Positions 29,324-40,708 of a stretch of DNA of 64,000 nucleotides are shown here, piece by piece; the first letter of the stretch is position 1, and the number at the start of each line of letters is the position of its first letter. A program made the position numbers and the translations under genes. The notes under the pieces were generated by a model that saw only the letters and a program-made list of their open reading frames with translations, ran no database searches and was not told where the DNA came from. Source of the stretch: Betaproteobacteria bacterium HGW-Betaproteobacteria-22 (GTDB lineage Bacteria; Pseudomonadota; Gammaproteobacteria; Burkholderiales; Methylophilaceae); the NCBI GenBank assembly GCA_002842285.1, contig PHCJ01000014.1, forward strand, positions 1 to 64,000, in the 5' to 3' direction.

Positions 29324-30226
29324 TTAGTCAATGCGTAGAGGCTGTCCTGTCAAACGCTCAAAAGCTTCCATGTATTTTTCACTGGTTTTGGTAGCAACGT
29401 CTGCCGGCAATGCTGGTGCAGGAGGCGTTTTATTCCAGCCACTGGCCTCAAGCCAGTCTCGCACGTATTGTTTATCGTAACTGGGCGGATTTTTACCTAC
29501 GACATAGCTTTCTGCCGGCCAGAAACGTGAAGAATCAGGGGTCAGCACCTCATCCATGACATGCAGTACACCATACTCATCCAGACCAAACTCAAACTTG
29601 GTATCCGCAATGATAATGCCGCGAGTGAGCGCATACTCCGCAGCCTGTGTGTACAGCGCAATGGCCACTTTAGCAACCTGTGCCGCCATGTCTTTACCGA
29701 TGAGCGCCTCTACCTGCGCGATGCTGATATTTTCATCATGCTCGCCTACCGCCGCCTTGCTTGAAGGTGTAAATAAAGGTGCTGGCAATTTTGAAGCTTC
29801 CTGCAAACCTGGTGGCAATGAAATATCACATACAGTGCCTTTTGCCTTATATTCTTTCCAGCCACTGCCCACCAGATAGCCACGCACAATCGCCTCAATC
29901 GGCAACGCTTTCAGTTTTTTCACCACAACGGAACGATTAGCCAATTGCGCTTTTTCAGCAACATCCGTCACCACACTGGCAGGGTCGATTTCAGTCAAGT
30001 GATTAGGAACGACATCTTTGAGCTTCTCAAACCAGAAATTCGCCATCTGTGTGAGCATCGCGCCTTTGTTCGCAATCCCTGTAGGCAAAATAACATCGAA
30101 CGCTGACAGTCTATCGGTGCTCACCAGCAGCATCGTATTGGCATCGATATCATAAATATCGCGCACCTTACCTTGATGAATGCGCTTTAAACTTTTAATG
30201 CTGGTTTCTAATAGTGGATTATTCAT
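29324..30226 (-). CDS. purC: Phosphoribosylaminoimidazole-succinocarboxamide synthase
   Basis: Encodes 300 aa, the longer (about 300 aa) type of SAICAR synthase. It joins aspartate to CAIR in purine synthesis. Motifs include QGKVRDIYDID and STDRLSAFDVILP for ATP binding, EAIVRGYLVGSGWKEY, and IIADTKFEFGLDE. A TATAAT -10-like box on the minus strand lies at 30292-30297, about 66 bases before the start. Confidence 0.97.
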   Translation of the reverse strand: MNNPLLETSIKSLKRIHQGKVRDIYDIDANTMLLVSTDRLSAFDVILPTGIANKGAMLTQMANFWFEKLKDVVPNHLTEIDPASVVTDVAEKAQLANRSVVVKKLKALPIEAIVRGYLVGSGWKEYKAKGTVCDISLPPGLQEASKLPAPLFTPSSKAAVGEHDENISIAQVEALIGKDMAAQVAKVAIALYTQAAEYALTRGIIIADTKFEFGLDEYGVLHVMDEVLTPDSSRFWPAESYVVGKNPPSYDKQYVRDWLEASGWNKTPPAPALPADVATKTSEKYMEAFERLTGQPLRID

Positions 30227-30329
30227 GGTTATGCACGTATTGGGTTTATGATTGATGAGCTTAAAATCTAGGGAAACGTAGAACAGGCGTCATTATAACG
30301 CGCTTATCCACTTGCGTTGATGGGTCATA

Positions 30330-31766
30330 TTAACTCGGTCTGTTTTCACCTATTTTAATAATTTTCATGGTGTTTGTTCCGCCTGGATGCCCTATCGGCT
30401 CACCAAAGGTAAGTATCACCAGATGACCATGGCTCACTACCTGTTGTTTCAATAGCACCTGCTCCATTTCGAGCAAAATCTCATCTTTGTTTTTGTTTTC
30501 CTGCTCAATGGGGAACGGATAAACACCACGGTGTAAAGTGAGCTTTCTGCGTGCAAATTTATCAGGTGAGAGCGCGTAAATGGGCACCTCGGCATCCGCG
30601 CGTGAAAGCCACTGCGCAGCGTTACCAGACTGCGTAAGTGCGGCAATCGCTTTGATTTTAAGATGATGTGCCGTATAAATCGATGCTGCCGCTATCGCCT
30701 CGTCTGTTTTGACCAATACCTGGTTTAATTTTTGATCATGATGGTAGCCTAAATATTCTTTCTCAGCCTCCAGCACCACACGATGCACAGCCTCTACCGT
30801 TTCTAGCGGATACTGACCAGCCGCAGTTTCGGCGGAAAGCATCACGGCATCAGTGCCATCCAATACAGCATTTGCCACATCAGACACTTCCGCACGCGTG
30901 GGGATTGGGCTGGTAATCATAGACTCCATCATCTGCGTTGCCGTAATTACCAGCTTATTCTGCGCACGCGCCATACGAATCATGCGCTTCTGCAAGCCGG
31001 GCACCGCAGCATCGCCCACCTCCACGCCTAAGTCACCGCGCGCAACCATAATGGCATCCGATGCTTCAATAATCGCCTCCAGCTCTTTGATTGCCTCGGC
31101 CCGTTCAATTTTAGCGATAATACTTGCTGTGCCGCCCGCTTTTTTAACCAGAGTGCGCGCCAGTTCTACATCCAGCGCGGATTTTGGAAATGACACCGCA
31201 ATATAATCCGCCTCCAGAGCGACTGCGGTTTTGATATCCGCACGGTCTTTTTTAGTCAGTGCTTCTGCAGATAAACCACCGCCTTGGCGGTTAATCCCCT
31301 TGTTATTGGATAACACGCCGCCATTTAACACAACGCAATGAATCTGGCTACCCTTAACGCGGTCAACCTCCATGGTGATGCGGCCATCATCCAGCAACAG
31401 AATGTCATTCGCTTTTACTTCACTCGGCAGTGTCTTATAATCCAGGCCAACGTGATACTGATTACCCAACTCGCAATCTGCGTCCAATATAAAGATATCG
31501 CCTGTTTTCAGCGCAATCTTGCCAAGCTCAAATTTTCCGATCCGGATCTTGGGCCCTTGCAAATCGCACAACACCCCCACCGGACGCCCCAGTTTGGCCG
31601 CAATATTGCGTACGATTTCTGCCCGCTTGATATGGTCCTCTGCCGCACCATGTGAAAAATTCAGGCGCACCACATTCACGCCAGCGGTGATCATACGCGC
31701 CAACATCTCCTCACTACTTGAAGAAGGACCTAATGTCGCTACTATTTTTGTTTTACGTAATGTCAA
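30330..31766 (-). CDS. pyk: Pyruvate kinase
   Basis: Encodes 478 aa. It starts at TTG 31766 (TLRKTKIVATLGPSS), with AGGT upstream. It makes pyruvate and ATP from phosphoenolpyruvate. Active-site motifs are NFSHGAAEDH, IIAKIERAEAI, MVARGDLGVEV and ATQMMESMI. The cluster order on the minus strand is tkt-gap-pgk-pyk, then purC. Confidence 0.97.
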   Translation of the reverse strand: MTLRKTKIVATLGPSSSSEEMLARMITAGVNVVRLNFSHGAAEDHIKRAEIVRNIAAKLGRPVGVLCDLQGPKIRIGKFELGKIALKTGDIFILDADCELGNQYHVGLDYKTLPSEVKANDILLLDDGRITMEVDRVKGSQIHCVVLNGGVLSNNKGINRQGGGLSAEALTKKDRADIKTAVALEADYIAVSFPKSALDVELARTLVKKAGGTASIIAKIERAEAIKELEAIIEASDAIMVARGDLGVEVGDAAVPGLQKRMIRMARAQNKLVITATQMMESMITSPIPTRAEVSDVANAVLDGTDAVMLSAETAAGQYPLETVEAVHRVVLEAEKEYLGYHHDQKLNQVLVKTDEAIAAASIYTAHHLKIKAIAALTQSGNAAQWLSRADAEVPIYALSPDKFARRKLTLHRGVYPFPIEQENKNKDEILLEMEQVLLKQQVVSHGHLVILTFGEPIGHPGGTNTMKIIKIGENRPS

Positions 31767-31801
31767 ACTGTTTACCTAACTTGATTATTATTAGCATCAA
31801 A

Positions 31802-31832
31802 ATAAAAATGAGGCCAACAGCCCCATTTTTAA
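31802..31832 (-). terminator. Rho-independent terminator after pgk
   Basis: Read on the minus strand, AAAATGGGG pairs with CCTCATTTT (one G-A mismatch) around GCTGTTGG, followed by TATTTT. It lies about 30 bases after the pgk stop, so pyk may have its own promoter or depend on read-through. Confidence 0.6.
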
Positions 31833-31862
31833 AGTCCTGCACTGTACTTAAGGTTCGGGCTA

Positions 31863-33044
31863 TTAACCTTTAGCACGTAATTCCAGAATCTCGACTGCTG
31901 GCAATTTTTTACCTTCCAGAAACTCCAGAAATGCACCGCCTGCCGTTGAAATGTAATCTACTTTATCTTCAATACCATATTTCTGAATGGCTGCGATCGT
32001 GTCACCACCGCCTGCCAATGTAAATGCCTTGGTATTTGCAATTGCATTGGCAATGGTTTTTGTTCCCTCGCCAAACTGATCAAATTCAAACACACCTACC
32101 GGACCATTCCAGACGACAGTACCTGCATTTTTAATGATCTCCGCTAATTCATTAGCAGATTTCGCGCCAATATCGAAAATCATGTCATCAGATGCCACAG
32201 AAGCCACATCTTTCTTGACTGCAGGCTCATTTGCATCGAATTTTTTTCCACAGACAACATCGACAGCAATCGGTACGGCTGCGCCTCTTTGGGACATTTT
32301 ATCCATTAAGGTGCGTGCAACGGGGACCAATTCATCTTCGCAAAGCGATTTACCCACCTCAAAACCTGCCGCTTTCAGAAAAGTGTTGGCAATGCCGCCG
32401 CCCACAACCATCTGATCCACCTTCTCAGACAAACTTTCCAGCACGGTAAGTTTAGTAGAAACCTTACTGCCGCCGACAATCGCCACCATCGGGCGTGTTG
32501 GATTAAGTAGTGCCTTAGTCAGGGCTTCCAGCTCATTCACCAGTAAAATGCCTGCAGCCGCAACCGGTGCGAATTTTGCCACGCCATGTGTACTTGCCTC
32601 AGCACGATGCGCAGTACCAAATGCATCCATCACAAAGATATCGCACAGCCTGGCATATTTTTGTGACAATTCATCGACACTTTTCTTTTCGCCCTTGTTA
32701 AAACGACAGTTTTCCAACACAACCAGCTCACCGGCAGCAACATCAAAACCACCATCAACCCAGTCCTTAACCAAACGTACCGGTTTCGACAGTTTTTGAG
32801 AGATAACATTCACCACAGGTTGAAGCGAGTTCTCTTCTGAATACACGCCCTCTTCAGGGCGCCCAAGGTGCGAAGTCACCATCACTTTGGCACCTGCCTT
32901 GATGGCAAACTCGATAGTTGCCATTGATGCCGTGATACGCGCGTCAGAAGTCACCTTGCCATCTGCTACCGGCACATTCAGGTCAGCGCGGATCAATACG
33001 CGTTTACCGCTTAAGTCCAAATCTGTCATTTTAATTACGTTCAT
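31863..33044 (-). CDS. pgk: Phosphoglycerate kinase
   Basis: Encodes 393 aa, normal for bacteria. The start region [13 protein letters not shown] binds 3-phosphoglycerate. [27 protein letters not shown] and [12 protein letters not shown] are conserved, and [13 protein letters not shown] near the end binds the nucleotide. It follows gap by 11 bases, so the two are co-transcribed. Confidence 0.98.
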   Translation of the reverse strand: MNVIKMTDLDLSGKRVLIRADLNVPVADGKVTSDARITASMATIEFAIKAGAKVMVTSHLGRPEEGVYSEENSLQPVVNVISQKLSKPVRLVKDWVDGGFDVAAGELVVLENCRFNKGEKKSVDELSQKYARLCDIFVMDAFGTAHRAEASTHGVAKFAPVAAAGILLVNELEALTKALLNPTRPMVAIVGGSKVSTKLTVLESLSEKVDQMVVGGGIANTFLKAAGFEVGKSLCEDELVPVARTLMDKMSQRGAAVPIAVDVVCGKKFDANEPAVKKDVASVASDDMIFDIGAKSANELAEIIKNAGTVVWNGPVGVFEFDQFGEGTKTIANAIANTKAFTLAGGGDTIAAIQKYGIEDKVDYISTAGGAFLEFLEGKKLPAVEILELRAKG

Positions 33045-33055
33045 GGCAAAACTCC

Positions 33056-34075
33056 TTATTTCGCCGCCATCATCGCGACGGCGTTATCTAACATACGGCA
33101 GCTAAAGCCCCACTCGTTGTCATACCAGGCACAAACTTTCACTAACATGCCATCTTTAGTCACTTTGGTCAGCGTCGCATCAAAGTTAGATGAGAAATTG
33201 GTGTGGTTGTAATCTATAGATACCAAGGGTGCCTCATTGTAAGACAAGATACCTTTAAGCGCGCCGCTGCTGGCAGCCTCATGCATGATATGGTTCACTT
33301 CTTCTTTAGTGGTGGGACGTGATGGAGTGAAGGTCAGATCCACGATCGAAACATTGAGGGTAGGAACGCGAATCGCAAAACCATCCAGCTTGCCATTCAG
33401 TTCAGGCAACACTAAGCCCACCGCTGCAGCTGCACCTGTCTTGGTCGGGATAAGTGAAGTCACAGCGGAGCGTGCGCGTCGCATATCCGCATGATGTGAA
33501 TCCGTCAATACCTGGTCATTAGTAAATGAGTGTATGGTATTCATCAAACCGTTCACAATGCCTATATGCTCATGTAGCGGCTTAACCATTGGAGCCAAGC
33601 CATTTGTGGTGCATGACGCATTTGAAATGACTGTATGGCTCGCTTGAATGATGTTGTGATTCACGCCATAGACGATTGTTGCATCCACATCTTTATCACC
33701 AGGCGCTGACAACAGCACCTTTTTAGCACCAGCATCAATGTGCGCCTGTGCTTTTGCTTTACTATTAAAAACACCAGTACACTCTAAAACCACATCTATC
33801 GCCAATTCTCGCCATGGCAGCTCTGCTGGATTTCGATTAGCATAGGTTTTAATTTTTTGGCTGCCAATAATCATGTCGTCACCATCCACACCCACATCAA
33901 ACGGAAAGCGACCATGCGCACTATCATAGCGTGTTAAATGTGCATTGCTTTCAGCATCGCAACCTACGCTGTTAATTGCAATAATTTCAATATCTTTACG
34001 CCCTTGCTCATACAACGCACGTAATATCATGCGTCCTATACGACCATAACCGTTAATTGCCACTCGAATTGCCAT
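33056..34075 (-). CDS. gap: Glyceraldehyde-3-phosphate dehydrogenase, type I
   Basis: Encodes 339 aa. The Rossmann start [19 protein letters not shown] is intact. The catalytic cysteine is C155 in [12 protein letters not shown], and the closing [15 protein letters not shown] is conserved. It is followed by pgk on the same strand after 11 bases. Confidence 0.98.
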   Translation of the reverse strand: MAIRVAINGYGRIGRMILRALYEQGRKDIEIIAINSVGCDAESNAHLTRYDSAHGRFPFDVGVDGDDMIIGSQKIKTYANRNPAELPWRELAIDVVLECTGVFNSKAKAQAHIDAGAKKVLLSAPGDKDVDATIVYGVNHNIIQASHTVISNASCTTNGLAPMVKPLHEHIGIVNGLMNTIHSFTNDQVLTDSHHADMRRARSAVTSLIPTKTGAAAAVGLVLPELNGKLDGFAIRVPTLNVSIVDLTFTPSRPTTKEEVNHIMHEAASSGALKGILSYNEAPLVSIDYNHTNFSSNFDATLTKVTKDGMLVKVCAWYDNEWGFSCRMLDNAVAMMAAK

Positions 34076-34179
34076 GATAATTCCTAAATATACTCAATGA
34101 ATTGCAAGCCAGCTAAATCCGACATCACTTAAATCAAATACCACTTGATACTAAAAATCAGCTATCAAAAACCAGCTTT

Positions 34180-34216
34180 TTAAAAAAATTAAGGCACCCC
34201 ACTATTGAGGTGCCTT
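34180..34216 (-). terminator. Rho-independent terminator after tkt
   Basis: AAGGCACC (34191-34198) pairs with GGTGCCTT (34209-34216). On the minus strand the stem is followed by AATTTTTTT, giving the T-run. It lies 55 bases after the tkt stop and separates it from gap. Confidence 0.85.
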
Positions 34217-34271
34217 ATCAAACTAACTGACCAAGCCAGCTAAATATTCAAGTTTAGTCAGCACTTTTAAA

Positions 34272-36257
34272 CTAAAGCACTGATTTAACAGTTGCAACTA
34301 CGTTCTCAACTGTGAAACCGAACTCTTTCATCAATACACCACCTGGCGCTGACTCACCGAATGTATCGATACCTACTACTGCACCTTCCAGACCTACATA
34401 TTTACGCCAGAAGTCTGGGTGAGCCGCTTCCACAGCCACACGTTTCACGCCTGGAGTCAATACGCTGTCACGGTAAGCTTTGTCCTGACGGTCAAATACA
34501 TTGGTTGATGGCATTGAAACCACACGCACTTTAGTACCCGCAGCATTTAACTCTGCAGCAGCTTTAATTGCTAAATCAAGCTCTGAACCGTTAGCGATGA
34601 TGATTACGTCTGCTTTACCAGCCACATCAGAGAACACATAGCCACCCTTACGGATTAAGTCAAAGTGTGCTGTGTCATGTTTGATACCTGGCACGTTTTG
34701 ACGTGACAATACCAAGCTTGATGGACCATCTTTACGCTCAACAGAAGCTACCCAAGCTACAGCAGTTTCAGTTGAATCTGCTGGACGCCATACATCCATA
34801 CGAGGGATGTAGCGCAAGCCAGAAGTATTCTCAACTGGTTGATGGGTAGGACCGTCTTCACCTTGACCGATAGAGTCATGGGTGAGTACAGCAATGGTAC
34901 GCTGTTTCATCAATGCAGCCATACGCAATGCGCTCTTCGCGTAGTCTGAGAACATGTGGAATGTTCCGCCGAATGGCAACAAGCCACCGTGCAATGCCAT
35001 ACCGTTCATGATGGCAAACATACCGAATTCACGCACACCGTAAGAGATGTAGTTACCTGGTTTCTTACCATCTACGTGTGTGAAGCTGCTGCATGAAGTC
35101 AGGTTTGAACCTGTCAAGTCAGCTGAACCACCCAGAAACTCTGGCAGTGCTGGTGCTAATGCAGCAATCACGTTTTGTGACGCTTTACGTGTTGCAACGG
35201 TTTCTGCTTTTTCGTTGGTTGAAGCGATGATCGCATCAGTTACTTCTTTCCAGTTAGCTGGCAATTCACCTGCCATACGGCGTTTGAATTCTGCAGCTTC
35301 AGCTGGGAATGCTTTCGCGTACGCATCAAATTTAGCGTTCCACTCAGCTTCCAGTTTAGCACCCTTCGCTTTTTGATCCCAACCAGCGTAAACGTCTTCT
35401 GGGATTACGAATGGCGCGTGTGGCCAGCCAATTGCTTCACGTGTCGCAGCAACTTCAGCGTCACCTAATGCAGAACCGTGGCAGTCGTGTGAACCTGATT
35501 TGTTTGGTGAGCCTTTACCGATGATTGTTTTACAGCAGATCAGTGATGGTTTGTCTGTCACTGCTTTAGCTGCTTTGATTGCCGCATCAATCGCATCAGA
35601 GTCATGACCATCCACTGATTGCACGTGCCAGCCGTATGATTCGAAACGTTTTGCTGTATCGTCTGTATACCAGCCTTCGATGTGGCCATCGATAGAAATG
35701 CCGTTGTCGTCCCAGAAAGCAACCAGCTTGCCCAAGCCCCATGTACCAGCCAAAGCTGCAGCTTCATGAGAGACGCCTTCCATCATACAGCCATCGCCTA
35801 AGAAGCAGTAGGTGTAGTGGTCAACAATGTCGTGACCTGGTTTGTTGAATTGGTTAGCCAATAACTTTTCTGCCATCGCAAAGCCAACTGCGTTGGTGAT
35901 ACCTTGACCTAATGGACCTGTCGTGGTTTCAACGCCTGGTGCATAACCATACTCTGGGTGGCCTGCACAGCGTGAATGCAATTGACGGAATGACTTGATG
36001 TCATCCATGTTTAAATCATAGCCTGTCAGGTGCAACAACGAATAAATCAGCATTGAACCGTGGCCGTTAGAGAGCACAAAGCGGTCACGATCAGCCCAGT
36101 TTGGATTGGTTGGGTTGTGACGCATATTGTGGTTCCACAATACTTCTGCGATTTCAGCCATACCCATAGGCGCACCTGGGTGACCTGAGTTAGCTTTTTG
36201 CACTGCATCCATAGATAACGCACGAATCGCGTTACATAGGTCGTTACGAGTTGCCAT
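34272..36257 (-). CDS. tkt: Transketolase
   Basis: Encodes 661 aa. Thiamine diphosphate is bound by [18 protein letters not shown], and the phosphate site is in [18 protein letters not shown]. Conserved histidines are in [16 protein letters not shown] and [19 protein letters not shown]. It works in the pentose-phosphate or ribulose-monophosphate rearrangements. Codon choice is strongly skewed to GGT, GCT, ACT and CGT compared with neighbours, which is typical of very high expression. Confidence 0.98.
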   Translation of the reverse strand: MATRNDLCNAIRALSMDAVQKANSGHPGAPMGMAEIAEVLWNHNMRHNPTNPNWADRDRFVLSNGHGSMLIYSLLHLTGYDLNMDDIKSFRQLHSRCAGHPEYGYAPGVETTTGPLGQGITNAVGFAMAEKLLANQFNKPGHDIVDHYTYCFLGDGCMMEGVSHEAAALAGTWGLGKLVAFWDDNGISIDGHIEGWYTDDTAKRFESYGWHVQSVDGHDSDAIDAAIKAAKAVTDKPSLICCKTIIGKGSPNKSGSHDCHGSALGDAEVAATREAIGWPHAPFVIPEDVYAGWDQKAKGAKLEAEWNAKFDAYAKAFPAEAAEFKRRMAGELPANWKEVTDAIIASTNEKAETVATRKASQNVIAALAPALPEFLGGSADLTGSNLTSCSSFTHVDGKKPGNYISYGVREFGMFAIMNGMALHGGLLPFGGTFHMFSDYAKSALRMAALMKQRTIAVLTHDSIGQGEDGPTHQPVENTSGLRYIPRMDVWRPADSTETAVAWVASVERKDGPSSLVLSRQNVPGIKHDTAHFDLIRKGGYVFSDVAGKADVIIIANGSELDLAIKAAAELNAAGTKVRVVSMPSTNVFDRQDKAYRDSVLTPGVKRVAVEAAHPDFWRKYVGLEGAVVGIDTFGESAPGGVLMKEFGFTVENVVATVKSVL

Positions 36258-36464
36258 TGTTTTCTCCCTAATGATTAGAACTTGAGGACTTATAAAGATA
36301 GCGCCTTGCGCAAAACCTCATAAAACCTGATTTGAATTCGTTAAAAAGCCGGAAAAATTCACCGCTTTCCCTTGAAAGCTAAATTATTGCTTATATAGCT
36401 TTTTTCGGCAAGTAGAACATCTGAAAGGGACCACAATTAATCATGCGTTAACACGGGTCCAAAT

Positions 36465-37529
36465 TTAATCAAACACATACAACTGCTTCATTGCAACCGA
36501 CTGAGAAACCGCCTGCATTACGCGTGCATTGGCCTTGGCATCTGCAAGGGTGAGGTATGGCAGCTTATCATTCAACACACAGTCGCTGAAATGCTCGATC
36601 TCCAGATTGAAATGGCTGGCTTTGGGCAGCACTAAAGTTTCGGTTTTTCCGCCCGCCTCCCAGCTAATCACGGGTTCATCAGTCGGATACGCCCACATGT
36701 TATGACATTTGATCGCACCCTTGTCGCCGATTATTTCATACTCAGCCTTGCGCGCGCGCTCAAAGCTGATGTCGAAATGTCCATAACGGGTGCGGCCTTG
36801 TGTGTCTTGCCCAAAATCCAGCACCCCGCTCATCACGGTATCCGCGCCGTGTTCGTTCAGCTTAGCATTGGCAATAACGCTGATTGGCTCAACTGGTGCT
36901 TCATTTGCACCAACGCACCAACGCAAAGCGTGAATCGCATACGGACCAATATCCCACAGCGCCCCGCCACCGTTAACCATACTACGGTTGATGCGATACA
37001 TGCGCGCTGGTGGCATCAGGAAAGAAAAGCTGGCGCGGCAAGACAGCGCGTCGCCAATCAAACCAGCTTCAATTAGCTCGCGCACTTTGGCATGCTGCGG
37101 ATGAAAGCGGTACATAAAACCTTCCATTACTTTCACATTATTTTTTTTCGCCGCAGCTTCAATCGCCTCAATATCGGCAACCGTAAGCGCCATTGGCTTT
37201 TCAATCAGCACGTGCTTGCCTGCATCAACGGCTTTAAGCGCCCATTGTGCATGCTCTTCATTCGCCATGGGGCAATAAATCGCCTCGACATTTGCATCAG
37301 CAATCAACGCATCCAGATCGTCATAACACTGCACACTAGCAGCATGCTTTTCTAAGAAACCTTGCGGTGCATATTTTTCCAAGGCAGTCTTTGCCGCACC
37401 CGCACGACGGCTGGCAATGGCGACAAGCTGAGAATTAGGGGCTTCAATGATTGCCGGCAGCAACCGCTCATTGACACGCGCGGCACCTAGAATACCCCAG
37501 CGAAGCTTTCTATTTTCAATCATCGACAA
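36465..37529 (-). CDS. Gfo/Idh/MocA family oxidoreductase
   Basis: Encodes 354 aa. A Rossmann NAD(P)-binding domain begins WGILGAARVNERLLPAI. The catalytic-type motif is VLIEKPMAL (lysine), and the C-terminal alpha/beta domain contains GGGALWDIGPYAIHALRW. The substrate is likely a sugar or polyol derivative but cannot be named. It lies 13 bases downstream of fadL on the same strand and may be co-transcribed. Confidence 0.88.
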   Translation of the reverse strand: MSMIENRKLRWGILGAARVNERLLPAIIEAPNSQLVAIASRRAGAAKTALEKYAPQGFLEKHAASVQCYDDLDALIADANVEAIYCPMANEEHAQWALKAVDAGKHVLIEKPMALTVADIEAIEAAAKKNNVKVMEGFMYRFHPQHAKVRELIEAGLIGDALSCRASFSFLMPPARMYRINRSMVNGGGALWDIGPYAIHALRWCVGANEAPVEPISVIANAKLNEHGADTVMSGVLDFGQDTQGRTRYGHFDISFERARKAEYEIIGDKGAIKCHNMWAYPTDEPVISWEAGGKTETLVLPKASHFNLEIEHFSDCVLNDKLPYLTLADAKANARVMQAVSQSVAMKQLYVFD

Positions 37530-37542
37530 CCCCAGAAACTTA

Positions 37543-38799
37543 TTAGAAATTATGCGTTACTTGCAAGCTTAAAATATCGACACTGCCCTCGAAATCACCT
37601 AGCAACCGGCCGTTTCTGCCTTTAGCTGCCGATGTCTGATCATCGTCAACGCTGGCATCACTAATGAAAAGATGTGAGTAGCCTACATCAAACTTGGTCA
37701 CTGGTGTCATTTGGTAACTCGCCCCCAATGACACCCACTTACGGTCATTACCCGGAATGCGGGCTGTGCGGTACTCGTCTTTAATAGCTTCTTCATCATA
37801 AGCTAGACCCGCCCGAAGTTTCAAAGCATCGCTGTAACGGTAATTCACGCCCACAGAGTAACGCATCGTGTTTTCCCAGTTTTCGGGCGTTACAGCATCC
37901 GGAGTGGCATTAGCAAAATCGACCCGCAACTCCTTGAAACGACTCCAGCGTGTCCAAGTGGCGTCCGCCATCAGATCCCACTTGTCATCCAGCCTGCTGA
38001 ATGCACTCACAGAAAGTGTTTCCGGCAACGTCACATCAGCCTTAACTTTGGTGTTTAATGAAGCAACCAAGGGTGATTTAGACCTGCCTTCAAGGTGCTG
38101 ATCGATTTTAGAGCGATAAGCCACACCAAACCGCGTGTTAGCCGTGGCCTGATAAATCGCCCCTAGGTTAAAACCGAACCCCCAGTCATCCCCTTTGATT
38201 TTTACATCAGTTTCGGTAGCAAGCACACGATTAACCTGCCGGGTAAGCGTTGCTTCAGCACGCATGGCAGAAAGCCCCATGCCCAGCGAAAGTTGATCAT
38301 TCACTTTTAACGCGACTGAAGGATTGATATTGATGGTTTTCACCTCAGATTTATCCGCCTGAAAGCGGCCAATCCACTTATCATCATATTCGGTTTTAAG
38401 GCCAAATGGCGCATTGACACCTAAACCAAACTTCACGTTATCTGTTAAGTCTCGTTTGTAATAAAAATTAGGGACAAAAGCCAAATCACCTGCATTAGGC
38501 CCCTCGCCACCCGCAGGAGGCACCCCCAGAGCTTTCGTGGATCCCTTGTCATTAAACTCCGCATTTGGGTTAATCAAGTGCAAGGCACCCACCACCTGCG
38601 TACCTTCAACATAAGTCATGCCTGCCGGGTTAAAAAATATCGTGCTCGCATCTTCAGCAGTAGCTGCAGCGCCAGCATAGGCATTACCCATGCCACTCGC
38701 GCTTTGCTCAATCAGCGCAAAACCGGCCGCTTGTGCACCGCTAACAGCGCCCAACAGCGAGGCCAATACAGCCCCTTTTAAAACTTCCTTTGCTCTCAT
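37543..38799 (-). CDS. FadL-type outer membrane transporter
   Basis: Encodes 418 aa. A signal peptide (residues 1-24, ending AQAAGF) is followed by the N-terminal hatch-like FALIEQSASGMGNAYAGAAA and AEDASTIFFNPAGMTY, both typical of the FadL/TodX family. The rest is a predicted 14-strand barrel ending in VTHNF with a terminal aromatic. It takes up hydrophobic compounds. The adjacent acyl-CoA ligase suggests long-chain fatty acid or hydrocarbon use, but this is inference. Confidence 0.9.
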   Translation of the reverse strand: MRAKEVLKGAVLASLLGAVSGAQAAGFALIEQSASGMGNAYAGAAATAEDASTIFFNPAGMTYVEGTQVVGALHLINPNAEFNDKGSTKALGVPPAGGEGPNAGDLAFVPNFYYKRDLTDNVKFGLGVNAPFGLKTEYDDKWIGRFQADKSEVKTININPSVALKVNDQLSLGMGLSAMRAEATLTRQVNRVLATETDVKIKGDDWGFGFNLGAIYQATANTRFGVAYRSKIDQHLEGRSKSPLVASLNTKVKADVTLPETLSVSAFSRLDDKWDLMADATWTRWSRFKELRVDFANATPDAVTPENWENTMRYSVGVNYRYSDALKLRAGLAYDEEAIKDEYRTARIPGNDRKWVSLGASYQMTPVTKFDVGYSHLFISDASVDDDQTSAAKGRNGRLLGDFEGSVDILSLQVTHNF

Positions 38800-38877
38800 G
38801 ACTTAAACTCCCTCCCGATTTTTATGTTTTTGCATTTTTAAGGTTTTACAACAAACAGGCGCTGCGACTACAAACTG

Positions 38878-40698
38878 CTAAAGGTTGAATCCTTCATATA
38901 ATTTTTCATATTCTGCAAAATAGCGCTGTAACACCAGATTGCGCTTCACTTTGAGCGTTGGTGTCAACAGCCCGTTTTCTATGGTCCAGACTTCGTGTAG
39001 CAAGGCAATTTTTCTTACCTTTGCATATCCCGGGAATGATTTCATCTGTTGCGCCACACGGTTTAAGGCAAACGCACGCGCCTGAGGGTGTTCCAGACCA
39101 GATGGCCAATCATTTGGCAAATCACGTTCTTTAACTGCCTCCATCCACCGCTCGCGATTCACAACAGCCAAAGCACTTAAATAGGCTTTGCCTTCACCCA
39201 CGACCATGACTTGCTCAAACAGAGGGTCACTCATAATGGCAGCTTCAATATCACCCGGCGGAACCTTTTCACCGTTGGAAAGCACGATAATCTCTTTAAT
39301 CCGCCCTGTGATGGTAATGCGCCCTGTTTCATCGATTTTGACGACATCTCCGGTTTTGAGCCAACCGTCTTCTGTAAAGATGGCGCTTGTCGCCTCTTCA
39401 TTATTCCAGTAGCCCTGCATAACATTATTACCACGCACTTCGAGCCCGTCTGCCTCACCTAACCTGACTTCCACACCTGATACAGGCCTGCCCACACTGC
39501 TCGGCAGATTGTCTTGCACCCGATTGACGCTAATCACAGGACTGGTTTCAGTCAAACCATAGCCTTGGATAATAGGCACACCCAGCGCGATAAAAGTACG
39601 TGCGCTATCAGCGGATAATGCAGCGCCACCAGCCACCGCCAAACGAAGCCTGCCACCCAGGCGCGCTTGCAACTTATCCGCAATCAGCGGTTTCAACAAC
39701 GGCCACAGCGCGTGCTGCCAATGCCAGCCTGCGCGCCCCTGCGCATGCTCAAAACGGCTGTAACCGACTCTCACGGCAAGATCGAATAAATAGCGCGCAT
39801 AGGCAGGGCCTTTTTCAAGCTTATTACGCAAACCCAGCTGTATGCGCTCAAAAATGCGCGGCACGGTCACCATAATTGTGGGGCGCACTTTAGCCAGATC
39901 TTCCTGTAACTGCTGTATAGAGCGTGCAAATGCCACACTAGCCCCAGACATGATAGGCACACAATAGCCAGCCATGCGCTCCAACGCGTGCGACAAAGGT
40001 AAAAATGACAGAAATATATCGCCAGGGGTTACTGAAAAAACATCGAGTGCAGCCCAAGCATTATTGATTAAATTACCATGCGTGAGCATCACGCCTTTGG
40101 ATTTACCTGTAGTACCGGAAGTGTAGACAATCGTCGCCAGTGCTTGACTGCTGGTTGTTTTGTGCTCGAAATCACTCTCAGCAACTGCGCCAGGCAACCA
40201 TTCATCAATACCGCGAATACGGTCATCATCATCACCTTCTGGTGGCGTTTTAAAAGTGACAACACGTTGCAGGCCCACCAAACCGGCCCCCACCTCATGT
40301 ATTGGATGCCAAGTCTCGGCACTATCAATTAATAGCAATTTTGCACCGCAATCCTGCAGCACGTGCGCAACATTCTCAGGACGATCAGACACATATAACG
40401 GCACAGTGACAAGTCCAAGTCCGAGTGCTGCCTGATCAAACAACACCCAGCTCGGACAGTTTTTCAGCATAATGGCGACACGATCACCAGCTGCCAAATG
40501 CTCATGCCGCAATGCGGCCTGCCAGCCTGTAATTTCCTGCTTAGCCTCAGCCCAGGTCATTTCACGCCACTCACAGGTCTGGTCGTCAAAATAGCGATAA
40601 GCAATACGATCGGGGGTTCGCCTGACACGCTCGTGAAACAGGGTATCTAAAGTAATTGCAACTTCTGGGTTAATAAAGTCCGTTTGTTCAGCCTTCAT
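38878..40698 (-). CDS. AMP-dependent long-chain acyl-CoA synthetase
   Basis: Encodes 606 aa from ATG 40698 (MKAEQTDFINPE). The open frame reaches 40767, which would overlap the thioredoxin-fold gene. The AMP-binding motif TIVYTSGTTGKSKGVMLTHGN, read in parts, is clear. GYGLTETSP, GWLKTGDV and the C-terminal lysine region TLKVKRNLV follow. It belongs to the long-chain (FadD15-like) group with an internal insertion. It activates fatty acids with CoA. The upstream thioredoxin-like gene and downstream FadL are on the same strand. Confidence 0.9.
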   Translation of the reverse strand: MKAEQTDFINPEVAITLDTLFHERVRRTPDRIAYRYFDDQTCEWREMTWAEAKQEITGWQAALRHEHLAAGDRVAIMLKNCPSWVLFDQAALGLGLVTVPLYVSDRPENVAHVLQDCGAKLLLIDSAETWHPIHEVGAGLVGLQRVVTFKTPPEGDDDDRIRGIDEWLPGAVAESDFEHKTTSSQALATIVYTSGTTGKSKGVMLTHGNLINNAWAALDVFSVTPGDIFLSFLPLSHALERMAGYCVPIMSGASVAFARSIQQLQEDLAKVRPTIMVTVPRIFERIQLGLRNKLEKGPAYARYLFDLAVRVGYSRFEHAQGRAGWHWQHALWPLLKPLIADKLQARLGGRLRLAVAGGAALSADSARTFIALGVPIIQGYGLTETSPVISVNRVQDNLPSSVGRPVSGVEVRLGEADGLEVRGNNVMQGYWNNEEATSAIFTEDGWLKTGDVVKIDETGRITITGRIKEIIVLSNGEKVPPGDIEAAIMSDPLFEQVMVVGEGKAYLSALAVVNRERWMEAVKERDLPNDWPSGLEHPQARAFALNRVAQQMKSFPGYAKVRKIALLHEVWTIENGLLTPTLKVKRNLVLQRYFAEYEKLYEGFNL

Positions 40699-40708
40699 AC
40701 ACCTAGCC

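Noticed and set aside
34272-36257. Different codon use in tkt taken as a sign of transfer
   Set aside because: The bias to GGT/GCT/CGT fits high expression, and the gene sits in its normal carbon-metabolism neighbourhood.
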